Program-made: the position numbers and the translations under genes
Source: Talinum fruticosum
Taxonomy: Eukaryota > Streptophyta > Magnoliopsida > Caryophyllales > Talinaceae
Assembly (NCBI GenBank): GCA_021018815.1
Contig: JAITYX010000075.1
Location: forward strand, 1,082,501-1,146,500
DNA length: 64,000 nucleotides
Direction: 5' to 3'
The notes under the pieces: generated by a model
Database searches by the model: none
Seen by the model: the letters and a program-made list of their open reading frames with translations, nothing else
What the model was told of the DNA's origin: nothing
Shown: positions 10,950 through 22,345 of the stretch, piece by piece
How positions within the stretch are numbered: the stretch's first letter is position 1
How the letters are laid out: each line of letters starts with the position of its first letter

Positions 10950-12555
10950 CGATTTGAAGAGGAAGGACGAGTGGAGCGTCGACGCCGATAGGATCTTGAC
11001 GATGTGCTTGAGCACGGCGGAGGAAGTACGAGAATCTCTAGCAATGGCTCGGTTCGAGTGGCTGACCCGGAACGAGGGGATCCAGAGGTTCATCCTCTTG
11101 AAATTCGTCAGCTGAAGGGGTGTGCTCGAGCTGACCTGCTGTTGATTGTCCTTATGCAACAAGGTCTTCTGACCCACTCAAGCTAGCTGTCCGAGCTAAT
11201 CACTTCCGGTTGAGCTTTAAGAGCACTTGGACCCTCACTGTTGCTCCTTGTTCTTCCTTTTGTTCCTTCCCTTGGCCAGAAGGAGTTGCCTCAGCCGCGA
11301 GCCTCCTCGGCTTCTGCTTCTTCTCGATCTTCTTCTTCATCCTCGCATCTTTCCGAGGAGGTCTTAGCCGGGCTCAAGGATTCTTCGGATGTGTCTAAGT
11401 CGCCTTGGTCCTGAGCTGCCTTGGACCGTTTCTCCTGGAGAAGCTCTATCAGCACCCTCTGCTCCTTCACCGGGGCCTTCATCTCAATGAGCGGGTTCTG
11501 CTCGCTCTCGGATTTGAGACTCGGGCGGTTTTCCGGTTTATGGTCATAGACATAAAGACAGTCTTAAATGATTGGAGTATGTCCTTGAATTCCAAGGAAA
11601 CAAAGCTGATTTTATCCATGAAGGCGAGAGGACAAAATGGAAGAGAGAGACTTAGAAGCATACGAGGTGGAAGCACCACCGGGTGGGGCGGGAAGAGAAA
11701 GAGGGGCATCTTTCCGAGTCCGAGGCGAAGAAGATGGCCTCAGCTCCGAGCCGTGTACCCGGATACCAGGTTCGGTTTCCTGGTACCCGTACCCCGAAGT
11801 TCCTTTTTGCCGACAACAACGGCAGCCTCGAAACAGACATTTGGGTCCGAGGGAAGAGGAACTTTGAATTGTTTAAAGACAAGGGTGAGAAGAGCACCGA
11901 AAGGAAGAGGGGTGTTCTTCTTGTTTTGGAGTTGAGCTGGCACAGCTACCATTTGCTCAATTATGGAGGGAAAGAGGTCTACTTCATAGCCCTCGAGAAT
12001 GTTAAACAGAGCTTTGAGGTGCTTGGAGTTGGCGTTCTCCTTGCTAGAGTGCTGAGAGAAGAAGGTTCTCATCAGCAAGAAACACGAAGACATGCTTTTG
12101 ACCTCAGACTGAGTCACGGAAAAATTTTGCGTGACCCGGGGAACTCTTTGGCATACTTTTCGAAGAAGTCGTCGATGACCTCAGTGAAAGGAATTGGATT
12201 GTTGTTTAAGAAGAGAGAAGAGACCTTGAATAGACGATGAAGAAGTGAAGTGTTTATTCGAACTATTATGTTACGAACCCCGGAGGTTAGAACACCTTCG
12301 GAGCTGGTGAGATGAGTGTAAAACTCGAATACGAGTTTCGGATAGATGAACTCGCTGAAATAAAGAAAGTTATAAACCCTAGTTGTTTGAATGTGAGGCA
12401 ACCACGAAAATTTTGTGGTTGGGAAGAACTTATCATCCAGACGCAAGATGTCTGGGTGACAATAGCTTTAAAATTGGAAGGGCCTTCTTGGCTTTTGGAT
12501 CGGGGTTTCTTTGTGGCGAGCCAAGAAAGTCGAGGTGAGAGCCTCTTTTTGTCAT
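10950..12555 (-). pseudogene. Third ORF (env-like position) of element B
   Basis: A minus-strand coding remnant after pol and before the 3' LTR, the place of the env-like gene in Sireviruses. The likely start is the ATG at 12553-12555 (MTKRGSHLDFLGS). Then come LDDKFFPTTKFSWLPHIQTT (near 12390-12440), FSEFIYPKLVFEFYTHL (near 12320-12370), VRNIIVRINTSLLHRLFKVS (near 12225-12285), NILEGYEVDLFPSIIEQM (near 11960-12010) and an acidic tail (11300-11480) with KRSKAAQDQG and Glu/Asp/Arg runs. The EFY..L...VR..V....LL pattern recalls the plant domain annotated as putative plant transposon protein (PF20167), from memory. I see no signal peptide or convincing membrane segment, so env-like refers to position only. 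Frameshifts near 12115, 11750 and 11150 make it inactive. The copies in A and C match it. Confidence 0.65.
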
Positions 12556-12775
12556 CTTTGAGAGAAAAAGAGTGAGTAGGAAGGCTTTAGAATGATGAGG
12601 AGAGAAGAACTCGAAGAGAGAAAAAGTAAAAGAGTAGAAGAAAGAGTAGATGATCTTCACGAAGCTTGAAATAACCGAAATCACGAGTAGACGCGAGAGA
12701 GCTTGTGCGCGAAGTTTGGATTTCTCGAGAGAGAGTAAGTGAAAAGTAAAGTAACGAAATGAAGGAGAATAGTCG

Positions 12776-12785
12776 CTATTTATAG
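12776..12785 (-). promoter_or_regulatory. TATA box upstream of third ORF (element B)
   Basis: CTATAAATAG on the minus strand lies about 220 bases before the third ORF's ATG. It is followed by the CCTTCATTTC-TTACTTTACT leader also found in elements A and C. Upstream, GACAACTAGCCGTTGGA and GGAATTCTAACCGT are conserved between copies. It is separate from the LTR TATA box. Confidence 0.6.
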
Positions 12786-13135
12786 GAAACTAATCGTCCT
12801 TCAATATCCGTTCGACTCGGCTCTTTCAACAGTCACCTCGGACCGGTGTGACGGTTCTCTTCTTCAACGGTTAGAATTCCAAGTGCTCCAACGGCTAGTT
12901 GTCTCCACAGAGCGAGATAAGATTTTGAATATTCGAATTCACCAGCGTATCGCGAGAGAAAAAGTCCATTTTCTCACGTCATCAACTCAGCTTGGTTTCG
13001 AGTGACTCGAAACTGGAAGCAAATAATAACTATTGGCTCGAGTATCACTAAGTCAATCGAACTAATGGTTATCAACGAGTTGTAAACACATAACACATAA
13101 TCATGTAATGAGATTTTCACATAGAAAGCACATAA

Positions 13136-14112
13136 TTATGCATTTATCATACCAAGCTCATTCCTATTAAAACAAAACTGATCTTCACTAAGAGGCTTAG
13201 TAAAAATATCAGCTAGTTGAAGATTGGTAGGAATGAATTCAAGTTGAATATCACCTTTCTCAGAATGGTCTCTTAAGAAATGATATATGACCTCAATGTG
13301 CTTTGTCTTTGAGTGCTGAACTGGATTTTTGGTGCTGCTGATTGCACTCGATTGTCACACTTGATTGGAACCGATTTGAAGGAAAGTCCAAGATCTCTCA
13401 AGTGTTGCTTTATCCATAAGATCCGAGCGCAGCATGCTCCAGACTGCAATATACTCAGCCTCGGCAGTTGATAGAGCTACTGAGTTTTGCTTTTTGAGTG
13501 CCAAGATATTAAGGATTGACCCGAAATTGGCAAGCTCCTGAAGTGCTCTTTCTATCAACTTTGTATCCAGTGTAATCAGCATCCGAGTATCCAAGTGAGA
13601 GTCGGTTGTGAGTCTCTTGAGTACCACAGACCTAAATTCCGAGTCCCTGCAAGATATCTAAATATTCTCTTCACCGCGAGTGAGATGTGATTCTTTTGGA
13701 TTAGCTTGAAATCTTGCACATAGACAGACACTAAACATTATGTCTGGTCTACTCGAAGTAAGATATAGCAAAGATCCAATCATACCTCGATAGAGTTTCG
13801 ATCTATTGCTTTACCTTTCTCGTCCGAGTCAAGTTTAATGCTACTCGCTCATAGGTGTAGCTGCGTGCTTTGCATCGTGGAGTTTATATTTTATCAGCAG
13901 CTCCATGGTGTACTTTGATCGATGGATATAGATTCCATCTTTATCTTGCTTGATTTGTAGACCAAGGAAGAAATTGAGTTCTCCCATCATACTCATTTGG
14001 AATTCCTGTCTCATTAACTCGTAAAAGTCTCGACACGTAATTTCATTAATAGCTCCAAAAATTATATCATCAACATATATCTGAGCGATAAGGAAATCTT
14101 TCCCTTTGGTTT
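13136..14112 (-). pseudogene. Copia pol C-terminal part: RT end and RNase H (element B)
   Basis: The minus-strand continuation of element B pol. It holds the RT catalytic box YVDD at 14066-14077, the LIAQIYVDDII context, the KYTMELLIK and LKHAATPMSS region (near 13845-13930) and the RNase H end with ALSTAEAEYIAVWS (near 13440-13490). The final codons are MINA and a stop (13136-13138). Several frameshifts are present. The frame ends abruptly at about 14112, where the sequence switches to plus-strand integrase, so the start of RT and everything upstream are missing. Confidence 0.8.
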
Positions 14113-15506
14113 AGATCCGTAGGAAAATTCAAGTGAAGTCCGAGACTCGGATCGAAGAATTCAAACTGACCATGGAAATGAGTTCAATTACTCGGAATTT
14201 GTAGACTTACGTGACAAGAATAACATCTCCCACAACTTCTCACCCCCAAGAACTCCTCAACTGAATGGATTAGTAGAGAGACAGAACAAAACTCTTGAAG
14301 AAATAGGAAGGACAATAATGAGAAAATGATTAACCTTACTATTTCTTGGCCGAAGCGATTAACACAACAAAATTATACACTCACCGGATGCCTCATCGGA
14401 CCCATTATGAAGAAAACCCCGTATGAGCTATACAAAGGAAAAAAGCCAAATATCTCCTACTTTAAACCATTCGGACGTAAATTCTATGTGCATAACAATG
14501 GTAAGGAACATCTCACTATGTTTGATGCAAGGTTAGATGAAGGTATATTTCTCGGGTTACTCTTCTCATAATCAAGCTTATCGTGTTTTTAACAAAAGGA
14601 CTAACAAAGTGGAAGAAAGCATCCACATTGTCTTTGATAAGATTAATCTTGGTAGGATAAGTGAATCAACATTATCGGATCACAAGCTTAACGAGAGATG
14701 AATATGACATTGCTAAAACCGAGCTTAGAAAGAGTAAAAATAGAAGAAGCTGAGACAACTCATAATGAGGCAACTCGGAATGAGCCAACTCATAATGTTG
14801 TGACTCAGAATGAACAAGTTCAAGAGCTAGCTCGGAATGTCTGAAGAACAAGCCAATGCAGAGTTCAATAAGAGCAACCAACGGAAGATTAGCTCTGCTC
14901 AACCAACAAGCCTAGTAAATAAGAGGGCGGGTAAAGCATTCAAATATGAATCTAGTCACCCATCTAAGAACATACTTTCTGATATTAATAGTGGGGTAAG
15001 AAGGCTACAAGATTTGAAGCATGCAGCCACACCTATGAGTAGTAGTACAAAACTCGACTCGAGATGAGAAAGGTAAAGTAGCGGATCGAAACTCTACAGA
15101 GGTATGATTGGATCTCGTACTTTATCTCACATCTAAGTAGGACAAATATCATGTTTAGTGTCTGCCTTTGTACAAGATTTCAATCTAATCTTAAGGAATC
15201 ACATCTCACTCGTGGTAAAGAGAATTTGTAGATGTCTTGCAGGGACTCGGACAGGTTGGTGTTTGGTATTTTAAAGACTTAGATCCGACCCTCACTAGAT
15301 ACTCGGATGCCGACTATCGCTGGATACAAAGTTGATAGAAAGAGCACATTAGGAGCATGCCAATTTCGGGTTAGTCACTCATCTCCTAGCATTCAAAGAA
15401 GCAAAACTCGGTTGCTCTATCAACTCTTGAGGCTATGTATATAACAACCGGAGCTTCCTGTGCTTAGATTCTCTTGATCAAGCAACACTTGACGGATCTA
15501 AGACTG
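14113..15506 (+). pseudogene. Copia pol fragment in inverted orientation
   Basis: A plus-strand piece of the same copia family. It begins inside integrase (a RKIQVKSETRIEEF-like segment near 14116), continues through TPYELYKGKKPNISYFKPFG (near 14410-14475) and the acidic linker with repeated CTCATAATGAG-type units (14750-14830), then HPSKNILSDINSGVR (near 14955-15000). It jumps straight to DLKHAATPMSSS (near 15013), so most of RT is deleted. The RNase H follows and stops at LIKQHLTDLR (near 15475-15505), where the Tat-like LTR begins. It is divergently oriented to the neighbouring element B half. Confidence 0.8.
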
Positions 15507-17527
15507 TGTAGACACTTAAAAGGTGTCATTCTTTATCTCTTTATCTCTGTATTTTTATTTGTAGGCCTGATGATGATAATCCCCGAGTCCTATTCGAGGA
15601 TTTGGATCTCGGACCGTGATCGATTGGTGCGACATAAGCCGATAAACCACAAAAACCCCTAGCACCAAATAAACAACCTTTTGCCTTGGGTCGGTCCACA
15701 AATCCTCTTTTTTCGGACTATCCAAGAACAGGGGCCAAGCCTTTAGAGATTGTGGAGTCCCATGCTGTGTACCGAGAAATTCCAAGTCTAGAGTACTGCA
15801 TTATACTTTTATCGAGATCATACAAGGACCTAGAGACCTAAAGACGGCATTAAAATGTTGCATTTTATGACCAGGAGCATCAAAGTGCTACGTTTAAGCT
15901 TCTCAAGACAATCCCCACGAGACTAGAAGCTTTCCCCACGTAACGACGTTGCGGTTGGTGCTTGCCTTCTAGAAGCATCAAGTGGAACATTGCGTTTTGT
16001 GTTGGAGATCCTTTGGAGACACAACTAGGGCACCAAAACCCTAGGACTCCTGGGTGGCCGGCACTCGCCAACCGGATACTATCCTAGTTCAATCTCTTAA
16101 GATTTGGCCCGGTTTATTTTCAGCTATTTGGACGGCTGAATGGAGGAAAACCCTAGGTGATTTGTGACCTAGGTCATCTCCTATAAATAGAGAGATTTGG
16201 CGCTCGTTCCCATACAACTTCATTCCTTAGCATCATGCTGCAAAAGCTTACCGGAATACTCTCATCTAAACGTTACTTTGTCAAAATCAATCTTAAGCAT
16301 TCATCTAATTATTGCTTATCGTCATTGAACATGTGCAAAAAGCCAAAGAATATTCAATTATTCTGATCGCGAGGCACTTATTCAACATATCGTTACCATA
16401 CCCTATGCACATACCTCATAAAAAGAAGCCCTTTTTTTTACTTATCGTCGTTGCAACGGGAGATCCAATATGGAGATCCAGATTAGCAAGGTCGGACAAC
16501 ATGAGGGCAATTATTCGGCCTTTAAATGGTTCTTTTATTTTCATGTTTTTTATCGCTTTACGTATTGTGGTTGAAGAAATGTATTCGAGTCCTTTTAATT
16601 CCTCCCCGACCGATGTAGTTCTTTTATTTTTCTCGCTTTTCTTTTCTTTATCATTTTCTTCACCGCTTTCTTTATTGCATTCTTTATTATGTTTGGTTGC
16701 TTTTATTTATCATCATAATATGTCGTTTGCTTGTTTGTCTTATATCATTTTAATACACTACTCGAATTAGTAATGGCCGTCTTTGGACGACCGGAATGGA
16801 ATGGTATTCCCTACGTTTCATGCCCTCACCGCCGAATCCGATTCTCGGCTCAAACACCGTTGGAGTCATTTTAGCCTTTTTGATCTTAGTTTTCCCATAC
16901 TAAGATCGGAGGAGCAAATCTTTATTTTGTTTTTGTTAGTTTCTTCTCTCCTAAAACCGATCGGGGACTCCTTTATTTTATGCTTTTTCCATTCAATTTG
17001 CATCTTGGTGTTTTCTAGTTGCAGGAATGGTAAGATGAGGTTACGGATTTGCCCACCAGGGCGAGAGGCCGAGGCTGACTCCATTAGCCCTCTGTCTCCG
17101 GCCAGCGCCTACCACCGCTGGGATAGGCTGCCGCCTGTACGGGTGTTCAACAGGTGACACTTCGGTCAACATTTGTGTTTTCACACCAATCTGGCCTTGA
17201 AGCCTCACGATAGGACCAAAACCGTAATTTTACTTATTCCTTAATTAGAAAATATTATCCCTGGACTTCTCAAAATAATTATTAAAATAAAATATTTAAT
17301 AAAACCGCTATTCAAACTTTGACTAATTAGTTTTCATAAAACTTGGAAAATCTTAATAAAAGGTTCATCCCCAATTTCTAAAGTGCATCTTCAAAAACCT
17401 AAAAGCATTTCCTATCTTTTCTAAAACCCTAACGCCAAAAAAATAGGCTATCGTGGGGATGCTTTGCCCGGTCCATGGTGTGGACCCGGGGCCGTGCCAT
17501 ACCGAGGACTGGGCCGAGCTTCCCACA
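15507..17527 (+). repeat. Tat-like Ty3/gypsy 5' LTR
   Basis: A block of 2,021 bases starting TGTAGACACTTAAAAGGTGTC and ending CCCACA, with a PBS-like sequence eight bases further on. It cuts the copia RNase H frame exactly at its start. A TATA box CTATAAATAG lies at 16191-16200 and would drive element transcription. Start, end and PBS match what I recall of the plant Tat/Ogre lineage. No 3' LTR is in the window. Open frames inside it (16312-16770, 16783-17157) are low-complexity chance frames. Confidence 0.7.
16191..16200 (+). promoter_or_regulatory. LTR TATA box
   Basis: CTATAAATAG within the Tat-like LTR, followed by AGAGATTTGG; the likely core promoter of that element. Confidence 0.6.
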
Positions 17528-17534
17528 AGTGTTT

Positions 17535-17551
17535 TGGCGACTCACTGGGGA
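17535..17551 (+). promoter_or_regulatory. Primer-binding site (tRNA-Arg type)
   Basis: TGGCGACTCACTGGGGA directly downstream of the LTR end. It is close to the TGGCGACTC-C-CTGGGGA sequence I recall after Tat-lineage LTRs, which is complementary to a tRNA 3' end. It supports calling 15507-17527 a 5' LTR rather than a solo LTR. Confidence 0.6.
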
Positions 17552-18673
17552 TGAACTTTTTATTAAAATGGTGAAACTTGAAAATGTGAGTAGTGTGCTT
17601 TAACGATTTGTTTGCATTAGGCATCCCATATTTAACAACCATTGAACTAGTTTAAATATTATTTTGTACCCTAGGAAAACTTTATTGTAGCCCCTGTTTA
17701 CCCTTTTTGGAGAGAGGCCCCACTTGTTCCTTGAGGCGGGCCCAACTAGGCTTGATTGCCCAAGAAAATGGTCCCTCCTCCCTCGTAGGGTGCACTCTTG
17801 GGCTAAACCTTTTGGTTCACCGAGAGGCACCGATAATTCTGGTTGGTATCCTTATCCCCGCAACCCATGGGGACCAAGTTCTTGGATTACGTGTCACCAT
17901 GTATCAAAACTCTTCAACTCTTTGACCATCGAACATTTGCACCTTTTAGGTGTCACCCAGCACTTCATGTGCATGCTTGAATGAGTGTGTGTGTTTTAGA
18001 TTTAATCTTCTATTTGTGAGCCTTTAGGGATAGGTGAGGAGTGCCGATTAGACCCTTGCATGGATGAAAATAAAACACTTTAATAAAATTCCTTGAGTCG
18101 GTCCTTTATGTGCATTTAGCCAAGAGTCAAAATTCCTTCTCTTAATAGGGTTGGTCCATTCTTTGTACTTCCGTGTCATTTCAAAAATTTCCTCTTAGTA
18201 GCCTAAGTAGTAGGTATTTGTGAAAGGGACTTACCGAAAGTCCCTCGCTCTTATTGTCCGGTCCTTTCCATTCTTTTGCATTCTTATTGTCCATTTGCAT
18301 TAGCCAAATAAATCATCTCATATTAGGTGAGTACATTTGCATTAACCAAACAAAATCATCTCATATTATGTGAGTCCATTTGTATTAGCCAAATAAAGTT
18401 ATCTCATATTAGGCGAGTCTATTTGCATTAGCCGAATGAAATCATTTTCTAATATGTAGGTCCATTCCTTTCAATTTTGCATCTAGTTCAGAATTCATCT
18501 CAAATAAGGAAATGCATTATCATATAAGAAGCATCTTTTCTTTAAGGATCACACATTTATTAGATTATCATCATCTCAAATTAAGTGAGTCTGTTTTGCA
18601 TTTTCATTTGTCGTTTAGCCAAATCAAATTCATCTTCTATTAGGAATAATCATCTATGCATTTCAGTTCCGCA
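17552..18673 (+). other. Tat-like element leader region, no gag recognised
   Basis: Internal sequence downstream of the PBS. I see no gag domain. It contains a short tandem array (18289-18459) and is broken off by the gypsy solo LTR at 18679. The short frames at 17707-17984 overlap one another and look accidental. Confidence 0.4.
18289..18459. repeat. Tandem repeat, four units of 42-43 bp
   Basis: Units start at 18289, 18331, 18374 and 18417. Each opens with GTCCATTTGCATTAGCC or a close variant and closes with ATCTCATATTAGGTGA or a variant. More diverged partial units follow to about 18645. The array lies in the leader of the Tat-like element, a region known to gather tandem repeats in that lineage. 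Confidence 0.85.
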
Positions 18674-18678
18674 CTAGC

Positions 18679-19141
18679 ATTGAGACTCGAGATTTTAAGT
18701 AGGTTAATTATAACATTGAATTAAATTAAGTGATTGATGCGTAAATTATATTATTTACCTGTGAGTTTTTAGTCGTATGCGCTTTTATAAATAAATTAGC
18801 GGATTATATTATTTCCTCTCGATACTCCACCCGGGTGAGTAAATAAAACCCGAGATTATTTACACTAGCTATTTCTACCTTTACCTTTAGATTATCCTAG
18901 CCAAAAAAAGGGGGAAAAGAAATAGATAATGAAGGAGGATATTATGTGGGTTAGACCAAGAGGGGATTAGTGTAAGTTGGGTTATGCCGACATTATCCGG
19001 TGAAGCCACACCAAAGAGGAAAGAAAGGAGATTAAGGGGAAAAGGAAAGAAGGCTCTGGGGTAAGGAAATGCGAGGCAAATAAGGAAAGAAGGAGCAGAA
19101 CCGAGAGAAAAGAAAAGTGAGAGAAACGGAGGATCGGGCTA

Positions 19142-19178
<37 letters not shown>

Positions 19179-21578
19179 TGCGCGAAGCGAGAGAGACAGG
19201 TCCAAAATCGGCAATCGGCAATCGGCAGCTGGCGAACCAAAGGATTGGGCCGGTGAACGAAAGCAAGCGACGAACGAAAAGGAGAGGGAGAAAACAACGA
19301 GTAACGAAGGTGACATAGATGGGAGACCGGCGTGCCTAGACAGGGAAAGGAAGGAAAACCGCCGGCGAGCAAGAAGACCGCGGTTGGACCAAGCGTCGGG
19401 CATACAGAAAGCGGCGAAACAGGCACTTCCGGGCTGGTAGCAAAGGAAGAGGAAAGAATTGAGGAAACCGACTCGGCTAATCCGAATTTCAAGTAAATCT
19501 TCAATCTCTAATTCGAGGTGGGTGGTCTTATACTTTAAACTAATAGTAATTTTGAAGGCCAACTAATTTTCATTATGAATATTGAATGTTTATGGTATTA
19601 AATGAATTTAGTAGTTGTTAAAAGTTGAATTAAGAAACTTGAAGGGATTTGGTAGTTGTTATGGCTGAATTGGAAACCCGAAATTTAGATGGAGTTAGGT
19701 TCGCCGAGGTCTAGTGAGTAATATTGAGATTTTAGTAAGGAATTAGGGATGAAGAAGTTGTGATTTGGGCATAAATTATGAATTAATGTTTTAGTTGAAC
19801 CCTTCGAGACATCCTAAATTCTTTGTGTTGGAAGGTAACTATTGATATTTAGAGACAATGATTTGGAGTATCAAGGGGAGTATGTGTTCATATTGATTAA
19901 TGCACAATTGAGGCGTAGAAGTGGAAAACGTGTGATTTTAAGTTAAATTGAGTTTAGAATATGTCTAAATCCTTGAGAGTCAAGTACACTTGAGGATAAG
20001 TGGAACTAGAGGAGTTTGAGTAATGAAGTGAGATTAAGAGCTATATGGCTAAGTGTGGACAAGAAAGAGTATGATTAGTAATGTGGAGGTGTAATAGGAG
20101 AAATAGAGGCAAAGATGGCAATTTGTAAGGAGTTGGGACATTTGAGTTAAGTGGTGACTACTTGTGGTTATTGTGGCTTAGATAAATGAATGAATCTTTC
20201 TAAATTGGTAGATTTAGAATGGCATGATCCCGGAGGAGCCGAGGGTGACTGGTTGTGTTAACTTATGACTATTTGTGTTAAGTGATTGTATTAAATGATG
20301 CCTAAAAAGTTGGTTTTGAAAGGAATTCTATGTTTTACAAAGATTGATACTTGAATGCGATTTCGTGATATATGCTTTGTAAACGTGAAAACATATTTCT
20401 AAGAAGTGAAACCGATTTGAGAAGGTTGTTTGAAAGCTTGATGAGTGAATGTGTTCAAGAAATTGTTTTGAATCGACTTCGCTATGATCGTTTAGCATAA
20501 GGAAGGATTCTAGCTATGAGTGCCTAGCCGGGGTCCTGGTGTACCAGGATGCCCGATCGTAATCTTCCTAGATAGGTTCTCGGGAGCCTTTATTCGGGGT
20601 TCGCCCCCGAGAAATTGTGAGAAAGTATGATGTGCTAGTTCGAGTCCATAACCTAGAAAGTGATTCACTCAAAGTAATTCATTAGAAATAATTCACCAAA
20701 AGTGATTCAATAGAAGTTATTTAGTATTTGACTCGAAAAAATTTGAAAGAGTGTGTTGGTGGTTGCACCACTTTGTTTAAAGTTTATTCAATTCCAAATG
20801 AGTTGCTAATGATTACGAAACTATGTCTTTAAATGATTAAAGCGTTATTATCTTTATGTTCCAAAGAATTTCATCAATGAGTATCTACATTCCTATTATG
20901 CTATTCTGGTTTTCTCAGTGATTATTACTAGTAGTGTGTGTGAAGTACTTTCTGTTTTAACAAAGTGTGAGACCCTCCGGTGAGAGAATTGGTGCTCATC
21001 CCCATATATTTCCCCGCCTAGTTACTGGTACCCCATCGGATGGTTGTTCTACCTCTTCCTCGAGTGATGTCTCATGATAGTCATGAGTTTAAGTTTGGTT
21101 TTATGAGTTTTCATATATAACATGTTATACATAGACGGTTACTTATGTAATTACGCAATAATTTATAGTAAAGTTGGATGCATGTGCAAAGACCCAAACT
21201 AGTCGCTTCCGATAAGTCGGGAAATTCCTTTCACTAGCAATTTTGCTTCTAAGCGGTTGTAATTTAGTTTTTAACTTAGTTTGTAACTTGGGTTTTAACT
21301 TGGATGGAATTTTGGCTTTGTGGTTGTGAATATACTTCGACGTGTGGCCGTTGAGTTGTATACTCCGATCGTGTGGCTCATTGAGTTTCATTACGATGTT
21401 GATGCAGGGTTTCTATGGCTTTTAGCCTATGGGTTAGGCTATATTTGAAACAGAACTCTCACCGAATTTCTTAGAAAATTTCAAAGCCAAACGAGAAACT
21501 ACCTTCATGAGCCTTGGGAGTTCCTTTTGAGGAACTCTCGTGATGTAACACTCTTAAGGTAGGTTTTAGGGTGTTACA
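18679..21578 (+). mobile_element. Ty3/gypsy solo LTR (Tekay-like termini), TSD CTAGC
   Basis: A block of 2,900 bases flanked by perfect 5-bp duplications CTAGC (18674-18678 and 21579-21583). It ends GGGTGTTACA and begins ATTGAGACTCGAGATTTTA, a worn form of TGTGAGACCCGAAATTTTA at 48458. It shares with the 48458 copy the purine-rich stretch (19020-19440), the CTCCGATCGTGTGGCTCATTG motif near 21363 and the final 250 bases. Because it has a TSD but no internal region, it arose by recombination between two LTRs. Tekay/Del is inferred from the termini only. Arg/Glu-rich or Ser/Leu-rich frames at 18982-19562 are composition artefacts. Confidence 0.85.
19146..19175. repeat. (GA)n microsatellite
   Basis: About 15 GA units inside the purine-rich part of the gypsy solo LTR. 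Confidence 0.9.
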
Positions 21579-21608
21579 CTAGCTAAATCACAAAATCATC
21601 TCTATTAA

Positions 21609-21890
21609 CACTAATACAGGAACCACTTTTAACTAAAGTTAAAAATGACCTTTAGCGATGGTTAACCGGCATCGTGTATGTGGCCAGTCGTTGTATGTAG
21701 CATCTTTTAATCATGATTCAAAACCATAGTCAAATACAAATTATGACGGCAGTTCAGAAGTCACAATCGTCTGCCATATATCAACTATGACGACGATTCT
21801 TATACTAGAATGTTGTCATACGTCCCGTAGGTCTAGGGCATATGACGACAGCTTTTATTATAAGAACCGTTGTGTTATGTCTGAATTTTT
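21609..21890 (+). mobile_element. CACTA-type transposon terminus
   Basis: Begins CACTAATACAGGAACCAC, followed by subterminal motif repeats such as TATGACGACGATTCTTA, TATGACGACAGC and ATTATGACGGCAG in both orientations. This layout is typical of En/Spm-type (CACTA) ends, where transposase binds. The opposite end was not found, so the element is truncated or extends through sequence that later insertions have obscured. The motifs differ from those of the CACTA end at 62860-63297. Confidence 0.5.
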
Positions 21891-22192
21891 TTAAGTAGTT
21901 TTTTTTTTCCGTACTCTCGTACAAAATACATCACATCTTACACAACAACAACCAATAGTCGCAATTTTAAAAAATATATACAAAAATTCCCTCTTAATAC
22001 AACCACAATAAGTTCCATTGAACCAGCTTCTAGAACACAATTCCATAAATCTTCACAGTATATTACAACAATGAATATATTACAAATGTGAAATTATAAT
22101 ACAAAGATTACTTATTCATTATTTATGTGAAAAGTTAATCTCTATTTACCCAAAGTGATGCTTTCATACTAGACTTAGTTATGTCATTGTCT

Positions 22193-22345
22193 TTATGATG
22201 ATATTGCTTGATTGGAGTTGTTGCAGAGGTAGTCCGGACAACATATATATACATCATATTTGCAGTCCACACTACCTTTGCATGAACTCCGGGCAAGCAA
22301 TATAGTCATTAAGACAAACACATAACTTAATCTTTGAAAAAGCAT
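22193..22345 (-). CDS. Possible small secreted Cys-rich peptide
   Basis: A 50-codon minus-strand frame starting at the ATG at 22343-22345 (16 further in-frame codons lie upstream). The first 22 residues look like a signal peptide (MLFQRLSYVFVLMTILLA). The remainder has five cysteines spaced C-x5-C-x6-CC-x4-C (CKGSVDCKYDVYICCPDYLC). I do not recognise a family. It lies in an AT-rich stretch between a CACTA end and foldback elements, with no visible TATA box close by, so it may be a chance frame, a captured fragment or a real small gene. Function is unknown. Confidence 0.25.
   Translation of the reverse strand: MLFQRLSYVFVLMTILLARSSCKGSVDCKYDVYICCPDYLCNNSNQAISS

Noticed and set aside
11405..12240. 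Plus-strand frames of 176 and 185 codons
   Set aside because: Shadows of the minus-strand third ORF of element B, which aligns with the copies in elements A and C.
16312..17157. Two plus-strand frames of 152 and 124 codons
   Set aside because: They fall inside the Tat-like LTR after its TATA box, are rich in Phe/Ser/Leu and have no domain.
18982..19562. Overlapping frames of up to 176 codons, Arg/Glu-rich on one strand and Ser/Leu-rich on the other
   Set aside because: Same purine-rich LTR region in the second solo LTR, including a GA microsatellite. No domain.
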